A DNA stretch of 47,054 nt, taken from assembly GCA_009691025.1 (NCBI GenBank), contig SHWB01000013.1, positions 1 through 47,054 of the forward strand, written 5' to 3'. Below the pieces are notes generated by a model. It had not been told where the DNA came from. It worked only from the letters and a program-made list of their open reading frames with translations, and searched no databases. The position numbers and the translations under genes were made by a program. Positions 1-7,668 of this stretch are shown one piece after another (position 1 is the first letter of the stretch; every line of letters begins with the position of its first letter). The DNA is from Alphaproteobacteria bacterium. Lineage in GTDB: Bacteria > Pseudomonadota > Alphaproteobacteria > UBA6615.

Positions 1-605
1 TATCGAGGAGCTCGCTGCGATCGCCGCGCCCTTCGTCCGGCTGCGGATGGAAGACGAGGCAGTGCTTCGCAAGATCGCTGAGGAGTTCGAGCTGGGCCGC
101 TTGCGTGAGGCCACGCGGGTCCGCTTCGAGGCTGCACTGCGGATCGCTCGCCAGTCCGTGATCCGATCGTGAGAGGCAACGCAACGCTTTCATCAGCGAC
201 TCCTGACACGCTATTGGGGGCAAATAGCACTTCTGGTGCTCGCCCCATTCGACTCCGAACAAGCAGGTGCTTGATTGCCAGGGTGTCTGTCACGCGCGCT
301 GAACCACCCGTCGCGGAAAGCACAGCGCGGGTTGCCTCCACCCCCAAAAGCCACTCTTCATCGGGCATCGCTCTCTTTGGCCGACCCGCACGTCTGGGCG
401 GCTTGAGTTTGCGAATGACCAGTTTCTGGACGTTGGGTTTGGCGCGGAGAAACGCCCCGAAGACGGCGCCACAATTTCGATCATCTTTCATAGTCTTTCG
501 AAGATCTTCCGATAGATAGTTGGCGAGATCTCGGTTGGTGATCTGACTTTTGGCAGTCTTCACGACGACTTGTTTTGGCTGCCGCAGGCGACTTGGCTTC
601 GTCAT
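1..605 (-). CDS. Partial basic protein of unknown function, runs off left edge
   Basis: I do not recognise this protein. Reading leftward from an ATG at 603-605 the frame stays open to the window edge (about 201 codons). A GGAGAG ribosome-site-like stretch lies just upstream of the ATG. The first ~140 residues look like real coding sequence: lysine/arginine-rich, with an RAGRPKR segment near residues 72-78 that resembles an AT-hook core, suggesting nucleic-acid binding (inference). Codon third positions are much poorer in G/C than elsewhere in the window, which fits acquired DNA. From about position 185 to the edge the translation becomes Arg/Pro/Ser-rich and looks like antisense to the rightward gene at 2-172, so the true C-terminus is unclear; a lost stop or frameshift is possible. 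Confidence 0.5.
   Translation of the reverse strand, partial: MTKPSRLRQPKQVVVKTAKSQITNRDLANYLSEDLRKTMKDDRNCGAVFGAFLRAKPNVQKLVIRKLKPPRRAGRPKRAMPDEEWLLGVEATRAVLSATGGSARVTDTLAIKHLLVRSRMGRAPEVLFAPNSVSGVADESVALPLTIGSRTGERSAVQPRSGPAWPHASGPARTPQRSCEALPRLPSAAGRRARRSQRAPR
2..172 (+). CDS. C-terminal fragment of an unknown protein
   Basis: The first 56 codons of the window form an open frame ending in TGA at 170-172. The peptide is Glu/Ala/Leu/Arg-rich and probably helical (begins IEELAAIAAPFVRLR, ends RIARQSVIRS). Codon third positions are strongly G/C, as expected for a coding frame in this genome, and unlike the opposite frame over the same bases. The start lies left of the window. No motif allows a functional call. 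It converges on, and overlaps, the leftward open frame from 605, so at least one of the two is probably misread or truncated. Confidence 0.4.
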   Translation: MEELAAIAAPFVRLRMEDEAVLRKIAEEFELGRLREATRVRFEAALRIARQSVIRS

Positions 606-915
606 TCGCTCTCCGCGCTCCAAGCAAGTTTACGGTCGCCCGCGACCAAGACAGCCCAGTGTCGTGCGGGTGCTGCCACCGGGTAAGATGTCGCCGAAAG
701 GACCACCACCGAGATCAGGCGGCAGCGGTGTCCCGGACCTCTAGAGAGCAGACCGGAGATTGCGGCGCACCACTACCGAGTCGCTAAACGAATCGCTCGA
801 CGTGCGACCGGCCAATCGCGCCCTTAGACGAGCGCCGCGGTGTAGGTAGGAGTGTATGTAAGGTCGGGTATCCCGAAGATTAACCAAGCATAATCAATAG
901 GTTAGTCTAGATGAA
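606..915. other. Gap with no supported gene, 3' of tRNA-Ser
   Basis: No open frame here has convincing composition or a ribosome site. The stretch separates the atypical leftward gene (start at 605) from the 3' end of the tRNA-Ser gene at 916. It is less GC-rich than the rest of the window near 850-915. It would contain the promoter of the leftward gene and, if an element integrated at the tRNA, its junction; neither an attachment-site duplication nor a clear terminator could be identified by eye. Confidence 0.4.
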
Positions 916-1005
916 TGGCGGATGGGGTGGGATTCGAACCCACGGGAAGCGTGAACCTCCGCCGGTTTTCAAGACCGGTGCCTTCAACCTCTCGGCCACC
1001 CATCC
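916..1005 (-). tRNA. tRNA-Ser, anticodon UGA
   Basis: Read leftward, the 90-nt sequence folds as a class II tRNA. The acceptor stem pairs GGATGGG with CCCATCC, followed by discriminator G and an encoded CCA (complement at 916-918). The anticodon stem CCGGT/ACCGG encloses loop CTTGAAA, giving anticodon TGA (complement at 969-971), which reads UCA/UCN serine codons. A long variable arm, typical of serine tRNAs, lies between the anticodon and T arms, and the T loop carries GGGTTCGAATCCC. No damage is visible. Its 3' end faces the atypical DNA at 1-915, the usual orientation for islands integrated at tRNA 3' ends. Confidence 0.96.
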
Positions 1006-1070
1006 GACGCGGTCATCTAGCGCGGGGCGGCGGCGGCCGTCGACTCCCCGATTCCGTGGCGCTGTCCGCC

Positions 1071-4000
1071 TCAGCCGGGCGATTCATCGAGCCTGGCAAG
1101 GGAGGCGCGGATCCCGGGCAGGGCGATGTCGAGGCCCAGACGCTGTCTCTCGCCAGCGAGGTTCTCCAGCCGGCGGCGCAACTAGCCGGATCGCGCGCCC
1201 GCGCCGACATCCGCCAGCGCGCTTCCCCGCGCCGCGACGAAATCGCTCCACGGCATCGGCCCGGCGTTCGCATAGGCCACCAGATCGTCGGCGAGACGCG
1301 TGGCCTCGCTCCATTCGCCGGCGGCGAGGCAGGCATCGATCGCATCCTGGCGGAACAGCAGGTGATTTTGGCATACTGATCCGGCCGCCAGCAAGACTTC
1401 GGCATCCGCGATGGCCTGCCGGCGAAGGGCCGGGTCGACGGCGATGCGCGCCATCGTGCCAAGGATGATCGGGCCGATGAATGTCATGCCGGATTGCCGG
1501 CCGATGGCGAGCGCCTCCTCGATATCGGCCCGGGCCTCGGCATCGCAGCCGGCCAGCCGGCGCAGTCCCGCGCGGAAGGCGAGACCCTCGGCGACGAACA
1601 GCATCGCGCCGAGGTTGCGCGCTATGTCGACCGCCAGGTCAACATCGCCGCCGCCAGGTCCATCTCCCCGAGCGAACGGCCGCACATGTAGATGGCGTGG
1701 TGCGCCACCATCTCGGCCCGCTGATGGAAGATGCCGCTGGCCCGCGCAGGCCGCCTCCCGGGCATCCTGTAGCGCGCCCGGCGTGTCGCCGGCGAGCCAG
1801 CGCGCGATGACCCATGGGCCGATTGGCGACCTCCACCAGGAACAGCCCGTGCTGGCGGCTCAGCTCGACGCAGCGCTGGTAGTGCCGGTGCGCGCTGATC
1901 AGCCGACCGCGCAGGTACTCGGCGTCGCCGAGCCCGCCCAGAGCCGCCGTCTCGGTCTCAACCGATCCCGCCTCCCGGGCCAGCGCGAGGCTGCGTCCAT
2001 GCTGGCGCAGGCATCTCTCGATGTCGCCGCGCGGGAACAGCATGTTCCCGCGCAGGAAGGCGATGCGCGCGCCTTCATGGTCCTGTCCGCCGGCGGTCGC
2101 CTCGGCGCGTTCTAGGCCGGCGAAGGCGCCGTCGATGTCGTCGGTGACGCGCTTGACCTAGGCGAGGCCGATCCAGGCGCGGCAGCGCTCGCGGTACGAG
2201 TCGGCGGCCTCCAGCGCGGCCGAGAACGAAAGCTTCGCTTCCGGCATGCTGCCCTGGTCGTGCAGCAGATCGCCCTGCAGGCAGTCCAGCGCGAAGCGCG
2301 TCCCGGCGGAGGCGGCGATCTCCAGGCCGCGGCCGACCACCCGCAGGGCCATCGACTGGCGCGACTGCGCCGCCTGCGCGGTCGCGGCCGCGAGATAGGC
2401 GGCGTCCTCATCCGGCGCCTCCGCGCGGTCGATATGCTCGGCCCGGGGCACGGGGTCGCGCGCCTCGAACCAGTCGGCGGCGCGGCGATGGAGGACCCGC
2501 CGCTGGCTCTTCAGCAGCGTCGCGTAAATACCGTCTCGGATCAGGGCGTGGCTGAAGAGACAGGATTCCACGCTTTGGCGCCGGATCAGGAAACTCGCCG
2601 CCGCGCGGTCCATGGCCTCGTCCGGCGCGCCCTCGATCAGATGCGCTAGCGGCGCGGTGTTGAACCGCTGGCCGAGCACGGAAGCGGCTTTGAGGACGGC
2701 CTTGTCGGCGACGTCCAGACGATCCAGCCGCGCCTGCACGAGGCTCTGGACGGAACCGGGCACGCCGTCATCGGCGCTTTCCCAGGTGCGGCGGAGCAAT
2801 TGCTCGAGGAACAGGGGATTGCCCGCGGCACGCGCGACGCAGCGCGCCGCCAGTGGCCAGGCAACACCGGTTACCGCGCTGGCGGGGGCCAGTCCCTCAT
2901 CGGCGCTGAGCGGGGCGAGGTCGAGCGTGACCAGCGACGCCCAACCGGCCGCGCTGCGCCAGGCGCCGTCGATCGGGTCGCAATCGACGCGCGACGTCAT
3001 GACCAGCATGGCAGGACACTCGGCTACAGCGGCCGCCAGGATCGCCAGCTGCATCAGGACAGCCCTGTCCTCCCAGTGCAGATCCTCGACCACGAGCAGG
3101 AGCGGGATTCGCGCGGCGCTGTGGCGGAGCAGGCTGGCGACGGCCCGGTCGATGCCCTCTCGAAGTGTCGTGACATCCATCGCCTCGTAGAGGGAGCCGA
3201 GGGATGGCGGCGGCTGGATATCCAGCAGATAATACAGGAAGACCGCGTCGCCCTGCGCGACGGCGCCGCTTTCGAGCGCCCGCTCGGCGGCGGCGCGCAT
3301 CGCCCGGTCGTCGGCGGCCGCGTCGAGGCCGAGCAGGCCGCGCACGATGGTGCGGACCGTATCGTGGCCTGCGCCGGCGCCGAAATCTAGGATGAGGGCG
3401 GTCGTACAGGCGAAGCCCAGGCTCGCCGCCTTGCGGCTAATTTCCTCGACCAGCCGCGACTTCCCGATCGCGCCCTCGCTGCGGATGCAGACCAAATGGC
3501 CCCGGCCGAGGTTGCGGCAGGAACCCAGCAGCGCCCGGCACTGGCCAAGCTGCACCACACGGCCGATGAGTGGCAGGCCAGCGGCCTCGCTGCCCTGCCG
3601 CAGTCCTGACAGCCGCCACGCCGCGACCGGCCCGGCTAACCACTTGACCGAAAGCTGCCCGGCATCGTCAACGGCGAGGCGGTCCCGCAACTGCTCGCGC
3701 ACATGGTCGGAGAGTAGGATGTCGCAGGTGCCAGCGGCCTCGGTCAGGCGCGCCGCAAGGTTCACCGTCTCGCCGGTGACCGTGTATTCATGATGGCTCG
3801 AACTGCCGGTGCTGATGGCGACGACCTGGCCGCCGGCGATGCCGACATGCGCGTCGATCGGCCGACCGATCGCCAAGGCGAGCCCCGGCATCGCCGCTCG
3901 GATCGCCAGCGCGGCCCGCACCGCCCGCTCTGCGTCGTTGCCATGCCCGACGGGCGCGACGATGCCCCATCACGCAGTCGCCAATATGCTTGTCGACACG

Positions 4001-4303
4001 GCCGCCATGCGCCTCGAAGATACTGTCGGACCGCTCGAAGAAATGCCCGAGCAGACCTTGCACGTCCTAGGCGTCGACCGCGTTGCTCAGGGAGGTGAAG
4101 CCGACGATATCGGCGAACACGACGGTGACCTGTCGACGCTCGCCGTCCGGCACGGTCGCGGCGGATGACGGGGTTTCCTCGCCGCACCATTCCGCAGGCA
4201 GTGGCGGGGGCGGGGCAGCACCAGCAGCCTCCTGCAGTCGCGATATCGCCTTCAGCAGCCGCAGCCTGTCGTCCAGCGGGACTGGCCGATGGGGGTGTCG
4301 CAT
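1071..4303 (-). pseudogene. Decayed adenylate/guanylate cyclase fused to an AAA+ ATPase and repeat region
   Basis: The intact family couples a class III cyclase domain to an ATPase and a TPR-like tail in one large signalling protein. The cyclase part starts at FADIVGFTSL and continues through HGGRVDKHIGDCVM and the ALAIGRPIDAHVGI region; a P-loop-like SEGAIGKSRLV and an ATPase core follow, then a helical repeat tail ending at TGA 1071-1073. The frame is broken many times: amber codons at 4067-4069, 2158-2160 and 1182-1184, an extra G in a run at 3965-3968 just after GDCVM, and at least two further frame changes between about 1640 and 1830. The longest open piece is 587 codons (2158-3921). The N-terminus (RLRLLKAISRLQEA) looks like the end of a SAM-like domain, so the 5' end is probably missing too. 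Confidence 0.88.
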
Positions 4304-4329
4304 ACGCTCGCCACCTTGACCTGCGGCTT

Positions 4330-4500
4330 CTAGCGGTCGAGCAGGCGCTGGCTGTTGAAGGCGCTGGAGAAATCGCTCAGCTGGGCGATGCTGCTGAGGA
4401 TCTGGCCGGCGCCCTGCAGTGCCAGCGGCACGCAGGCGGGCGCCGCCGCGAGGCCCGCCAGCACGGCGAGGGGCAGCAGGATGTTACGCGAGGGGCGCAT
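4330..4500 (-). CDS. Small secreted or membrane-anchored protein, 56 aa
   Basis: The start ATG (4498-4500) is preceded by GGAGG at good spacing, which favours it over upstream in-frame ATGs. The product has two basic residues, then a hydrophobic stretch (NILLPLAVLAGLAAAPAC, about residues 6-23) typical of a signal peptide, with a Cys close to the predicted end that could be a lipobox (AAPAC), and a short polar tail. It ends with TAG at 4330-4332. Probably an exported small protein or lipoprotein. No family recognised; it lies immediately upstream of the dead cyclase in the same direction and may once have been cotranscribed with it. Confidence 0.55.
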   Translation of the reverse strand: MRPSRNILLPLAVLAGLAAAPACVPLALQGAGQILSSIAQLSDFSSAFNSQRLLDR

Positions 4501-4630
4501 GCGATCCTCCGCGATGGCGCGGCAGGTCTCGCCGCTGGCCCGAAGCCAGGCGCGGTTTCGTCGGGCGCCTGTGAGGCGGCTCACAGGCACGGCCATGGCA
4601 ACCGCCACACACGACGCCCGCCCAACGGAA

Positions 4631-4759
4631 TTGTCGTCCCGGCCAAGCGGCGAAGCCGCGCGAGCCTGGGGCCATGATCACGGGCCGCGCGACAGCTTGC
4701 ACCGTCCGGTGTTCATAGGTCCCGGGTCTGCGCGCTTCGCGCTCCGCCCGGGATGACAA
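4631..4759. repeat. Inverted-pair intergenic repeat, family C (tgtcgtcccgg / ATGAACA type)
   Basis: Outer arms TTGTCGTCCCGG (4631-4642) and CCGGGATGACAA (4748-4759) are inverted copies with one mismatch. Inner arms around the GGGGCCATGATCACGG and CCGGTGTTCATAGGTCCC segments also pair approximately. The GCGAAGCCGCGC and CGCGCTTCGCGC pieces form small hairpins in each arm. Similar arrangements are common noncoding repeats in Bradyrhizobium-like alphaproteobacteria (recollection, not searched). A second, diverged member lies near 10519-10650. It fills the gap between two leftward small genes. Confidence 0.65.
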
Positions 4760-4808
4760 CCGCGCATAAAATGACCAGCGGAACTGTCCGGGTTCGGGGC
4801 CGCAGGAA

Positions 4809-5111
4809 TCAGACGGCTAAGGCGGCGACGAACCAGGCGGCGGCGGCGAGGCGGGCGGCATTAGCCCGCTGCGGCGGGCCCTCGTAACGCACCGCCGCGC
4901 GCCAGACGGCGACGAACAGCACGAAATTCCACGGCACCGTGGCGAAATGAAAAATGGCGATGACGAGATTCGAGGCATCGGCCGACAGCAGGATCAGCGC
5001 CGCGATGCTGGCGACGATGTTGATCAGCGTGCCGCGCAGCAGCATGTGGTCCCAGAAGGCGCGGCCGAGCGGCACTCCGCCCCACCACAATTCGCCGACG
5101 ATGCCCCGCAT
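4809..5111 (-). CDS. Small integral membrane protein of unknown function, 100 aa
   Basis: From ATG 5109-5111 to TGA 4809-4811. The protein begins MRGIVGELWWGG and carries two clear hydrophobic helices at about residues 28-44 and 48-70, with a third weaker one at 85-100 near the C-terminus. The long frame upstream of this ATG has poor, Arg-rich composition antisense to the next gene, so the later start is chosen. Divergent from the conserved Cys-motif gene at 5184, with only 72 bp between the starts. No catalytic motif is visible; I do not recognise the family. Confidence 0.6.
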   Translation of the reverse strand: MRGIVGELWWGGVPLGRAFWDHMLLRGTLINIVASIAALILLSADASNLVIAIFHFATVPWNFVLFVAVWRAAVRYEGPPQRANAARLAAAAWFVAALAV

Positions 5112-5183
5112 TCGCGCCCCGCGCCTGTGCCGTTTCCGCCGCCCGGCCGGCACGCTAGACTCGCGGCAGCGACGGGACGAGCC

Positions 5184-5804
5184 ATGCCACTGCAGAACCG
5201 CGTGACCCCGACATCGGACATCATCGTACATCAGGTGCGCGGCCTGTTCATGGGCAATCGCGGCATCCTGCACGACGAGGCTAGCCGGCTCGGCACGGCG
5301 CGCTGGCGCCATCCGCACTGGATCGCCTGCCTGACGGCATTCATGGGAAGGCGGCGCGTGCCGATGACGCCTCGCCGCTACACGGAGCTGTTCTTCCTCG
5401 ACGAGGCGGTGGCGCTGGCCGCCGGGCATCGCCCCTGCGCCGAGTGCCGGCGGGACGACTGGCAGCGCTTCCTCGCCGCCTGGCGGTACGGCAATGGCGA
5501 CGGCGTGCGCGGCGCCGCCGACCTCGACCGGACCCTGCACGAAGCGCGCCTCCTGCCGCGCCGGCGCTTCCAGCGCCGCCACGAGGCGGACATCGCGACC
5601 CTGCCCGATGGAGCCTTCATCGCGGCGTGGCAGGGGCCGTGCCTCGTGCACGGCGACAGGCTGCTGCCCTGGTCGCCGGGCGGCTACGGCGCCGCGCTGC
5701 GCCGGCCGGCGACCGGGACGGTCACGGTGCTAACCCCGGCTCCCGTGATCGCAACCATGCGCGCCGGCTACGCGCCGGTCCTGCACTCCAGCGCACGGGC
5801 GTGA
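5184..5804 (+). CDS. Conserved alphaproteobacterial protein with HRPCAECRR motif
   Basis: 206 aa from ATG 5184 to TGA 5802-5804. The N-terminus reads MPLQNRVTPTSDI, followed by the GLFMGNRGILHD stretch and the block YTELFFLDEAVALAAGHRPC-AECRRDDW. This layout matches a conserved, functionally uncharacterised family in alphaproteobacteria (recollection). The paired cysteines of PCAEC (near residues 85-88) with the flanking His/Arg suggest a small metal site comparable to the Cys site of Ada-type proteins, but that is inference. An upstream extension of the frame to 4947 covers the divergent gene in antisense and is not used. Confidence 0.72.
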   Translation: MPLQNRVTPTSDIIVHQVRGLFMGNRGILHDEASRLGTARWRHPHWIACLTAFMGRRRVPMTPRRYTELFFLDEAVALAAGHRPCAECRRDDWQRFLAAWRYGNGDGVRGAADLDRTLHEARLLPRRRFQRRHEADIATLPDGAFIAAWQGPCLVHGDRLLPWSPGGYGAALRRPATGTVTVLTPAPVIATMRAGYAPVLHSSARA

Positions 5805-5844
5805 AGGCCGTTCCGCGCGGCGCTTCGCATGCTATCGTCCGGCC

Positions 5845-6563
5845 ATGCGCGCGTTCCTCCGCCTGCCGCTCGCCATGGTCGTGCTCGCCTGCTGGCCGGC
5901 GCTGGAGGCCGATGCGGTCGACCTCGAACTGGTGCTGGACGCCGACGGTTCTGGCTCGATCGACGATGCCGAGATGGTACTGCAGCGCGAGGGCTATGGC
6001 ACGGCTCTGATGCACCCCGACGAGCAGGCCGCCATCCGCTCCGGCATGCTCGGGCGCATCGCCATCACCTATGTCGAATGGGGGTCGGCGCATTCGCAGC
6101 ACGTCATCGCCGACTGGACCATCATCGACGGGCCGGTGGCGGCGGGCGCCTTCACCGAGACGCTGCGCACCACGCCGCGCGCCGCAATGGGCTACAACTC
6201 CATCGTCAACGCCATCGATTTCGTCCGACCATGATCGAGACCAACGCCATCGACGGCACGCGCAGGGTCATCGACTTGTCGGCCGATGCCGGCAATTACG
6301 GCGGAAGGCCGATCGCCGAGGAGCTCGCCGACGGCATCACCATCAACGGCCTCGCCATCGCCCGCCACGGCTCCGGCCGGCCCTATATGGGCATGCCGCT
6401 GGAGGACCATTTCCGCAACGACATCATCGGCGGCCCCGGCGCCTTCGTCATCACCGCCGGCCAGGAACTATCCTTCGCCGACGCCGTGCTGAAGAAGCTG
6501 GTGCTGGAGATCGTCGGCGCCGTGCCGGCGGCGGGCCAGTTGGGCGCTCTGGCGGCGGAGTAG
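5845..6563 (+). pseudogene. DUF1194 family secreted vWA-like protein, split by a frameshift
   Basis: The first frame (ATG 5845, TGA 6232-6234) gives a signal peptide (MRAFLRLPLAMVVLACW), then LVLDADGSGSIDDAE, which retains the DxSxS metal-site pattern of von Willebrand A-like domains, and ITYVEWGSAHSQHVIADW. The second frame starts as IETNAIDGTRRVIDLSADAG at about 6234 and continues through DGITINGLAI and HFRNDIIGGPGAFVI to TAG 6561-6563. Together these are the two halves of one DUF1194 protein, so a one-base loss near 6226-6231 has separated them. The stop of the first half overlaps an ATG (ATGA, 6231-6234), so translational coupling of two half-proteins is conceivable but less likely. Confidence 0.75.
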
Positions 6564-6586
6564 GAGACGGCACCGAGGCCCGCGAA

Positions 6587-6742
6587 CCTCGCCCTTCGAG
6601 ACGCGGCCTGCGGCCGCTCCTCATGGTGAGGTTCGCTTGTGATGCCATCTGGTGGCCTACGATTGTCTCGCGCAAACAATATGTTCCCCAGCTATCCTCA
6701 CCCTGAGGAGCCCGCGCGAGCGGGCGTCTCGAAGGGCGAGGA
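6587..6742. repeat. Inverted pair of family B repeats
   Basis: Left copy 6587-6632 runs cctcgcccttcgagacgc...gctcctcatggtgagg; right copy 6694-6742 is the same sequence in reverse (tcctcaccctgaggagccc...tctcgaagggcgagg). Each copy has an internal GC hairpin (gcggcctgcggccgc in the left copy; cccgcgcgagcggg in the right). About 60 bp separate them. The pair lies between the convergent ends of the DUF1194 gene and the first SDR gene, where a bidirectional terminator would be expected (inference). Confidence 0.8.
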
Positions 6743-6768
6743 TCGCTGGGCGCGTCGCCGCGCCCCAC

Positions 6769-7551
6769 TCACACCACCGGCGACATGCCGCCATCGACGT
6801 TGATCGCCGTGCCGGTGATGTAGGAGCCGGCGTCGGAGGCGAGGAACAGGGCCAGCGCGGCGAATTCCTCCGGCTGGCCGATGCGGCCAAGCGGCACGCC
6901 GGCGATGCGGCTCTCGATGAAGGCCGAGAAATCCTTTTCCGGCGCCTGCTTCTGGTGCATCTCGCGCCACTGGTTGGTCTCGATGAAGCCCACCAGCATG
7001 GCGTTGACCAGCACGCCCCAGGGCGCCGCCTCCTGCGCCAGCGCCTTGGTCAGCGCCATGCCCGCGGCGCGCGTCACCGAGGTCGGCGCCGAGCCGGAGC
7101 GCGGCGCCTTCGCCGCCGTGTTGAGCACGTTGATGATGCGGCCCCAGCGGCGCTCGCGCATGCCGGGCAGCACCAGCCGCGTCAGCCGCACCGCCGCCAT
7201 CAGTTTGAGGTCGATGTCGTCCTGCCAGATCTCGTCGGTGCCCTCCAGGAAGGGCATGGTGCGCGAGGTACCGGCGTTGTTGACGAGAATGTCGATGGGG
7301 CCGAGCTGGCTGGTCGCCTCGGACACCGCCACCTCGATCTGGCGCGCGTCGCGCACGTCGCATGGAATGGCCAGCACGCGGCCGCCGGTATCGTCGGATA
7401 TCTCGGCCTCCGCCGCCGCCAGAGGCGCGGCGCGGCGGGCCAGCATGGCGACCTGCGCGCCGGCATCGGCGAAGGCGTGCGCCATGGCGCGGCCGAGGCC
7501 GAAGCTGGCACCGGTGACGAGGGCAATACGACCGTCGAGACGGATGTCCAT
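6769..7551 (-). CDS. SDR-family protein lacking the usual catalytic Ser-Tyr-Lys residues
   Basis: 260 aa from ATG 7549-7551, preceded by AGGAGA at normal spacing; an ATG nine codons upstream has no ribosome site. It has a Rossmann nucleotide site TGASFGLG (residues 13-20), CDV near 64-66 and NNAG (91-94), and the C-terminal FLASDAGSYITGTAINVDGG typical of SDRs. Where classical SDRs carry the catalytic Ser and YxxxK, this protein reads NVLN (Asn144) and TSVTR (Thr157, Arg161). The frame is intact and the fold markers are conserved, so it is either a non-reductive or altered-chemistry subfamily or a binding protein. First gene downstream in the leftward SDR/amidase cluster's far end; substrate unknown. 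Confidence 0.85.
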   Translation of the reverse strand: MDIRLDGRIALVTGASFGLGRAMAHAFADAGAQVAMLARRAAPLAAAEAEISDDTGGRVLAIPCDVRDARQIEVAVSEATSQLGPIDILVNNAGTSRTMPFLEGTDEIWQDDIDLKLMAAVRLTRLVLPGMRERRWGRIINVLNTAAKAPRSGSAPTSVTRAAGMALTKALAQEAAPWGVLVNAMLVGFIETNQWREMHQKQAPEKDFSAFIESRIAGVPLGRIGQPEEFAALALFLASDAGSYITGTAINVDGGMSPVV

Positions 7552-7575
7552 CGTGCGTCTCCTGTATCCAGGCGT

Positions 7576-7660
7576 CATCCTTCGACAGGGTCAGGATGAG
7601 GATATGTCTTCGACAGGCTCAGAAAGAGGTCCTCATGGTGGGCCTGTCGAGCCATGAGGC
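7576..7660. repeat. Cluster of three family A repeat copies
   Basis: Two tandem forward copies (catccttcgacagggtcagg at 7576-7595 continuing to 7602; cttcgacaggctcagaaag from 7608) are followed by an inverted copy (cctcatggtgggcctgtcga, 7631-7650, to 7659). It sits in the 117 bp between two leftward SDR genes, directly upstream of the ribosome site of the gene at 7551. Confidence 0.75.
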
Positions 7661-7668
7661 ATCCGGGA

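Noticed and set aside
911-1468. Rightward open frames across the tRNA and cyclase remains
   Set aside because: They read the tRNA-Ser gene and antisense pseudogene sequence; composition is Arg/Pro-rich with no family content.
4809-5651. A 280-codon leftward gene
   Set aside because: Only the last 100 residues (from 5111) look real; the rest is antisense to the conserved Cys-motif gene and rich in Arg/Pro.
4947-5804. A 285-codon rightward gene beginning at 4947
   Set aside because: Its first 80 codons are antisense to the small membrane protein gene; the family sequence begins at MPLQNRV (5184).
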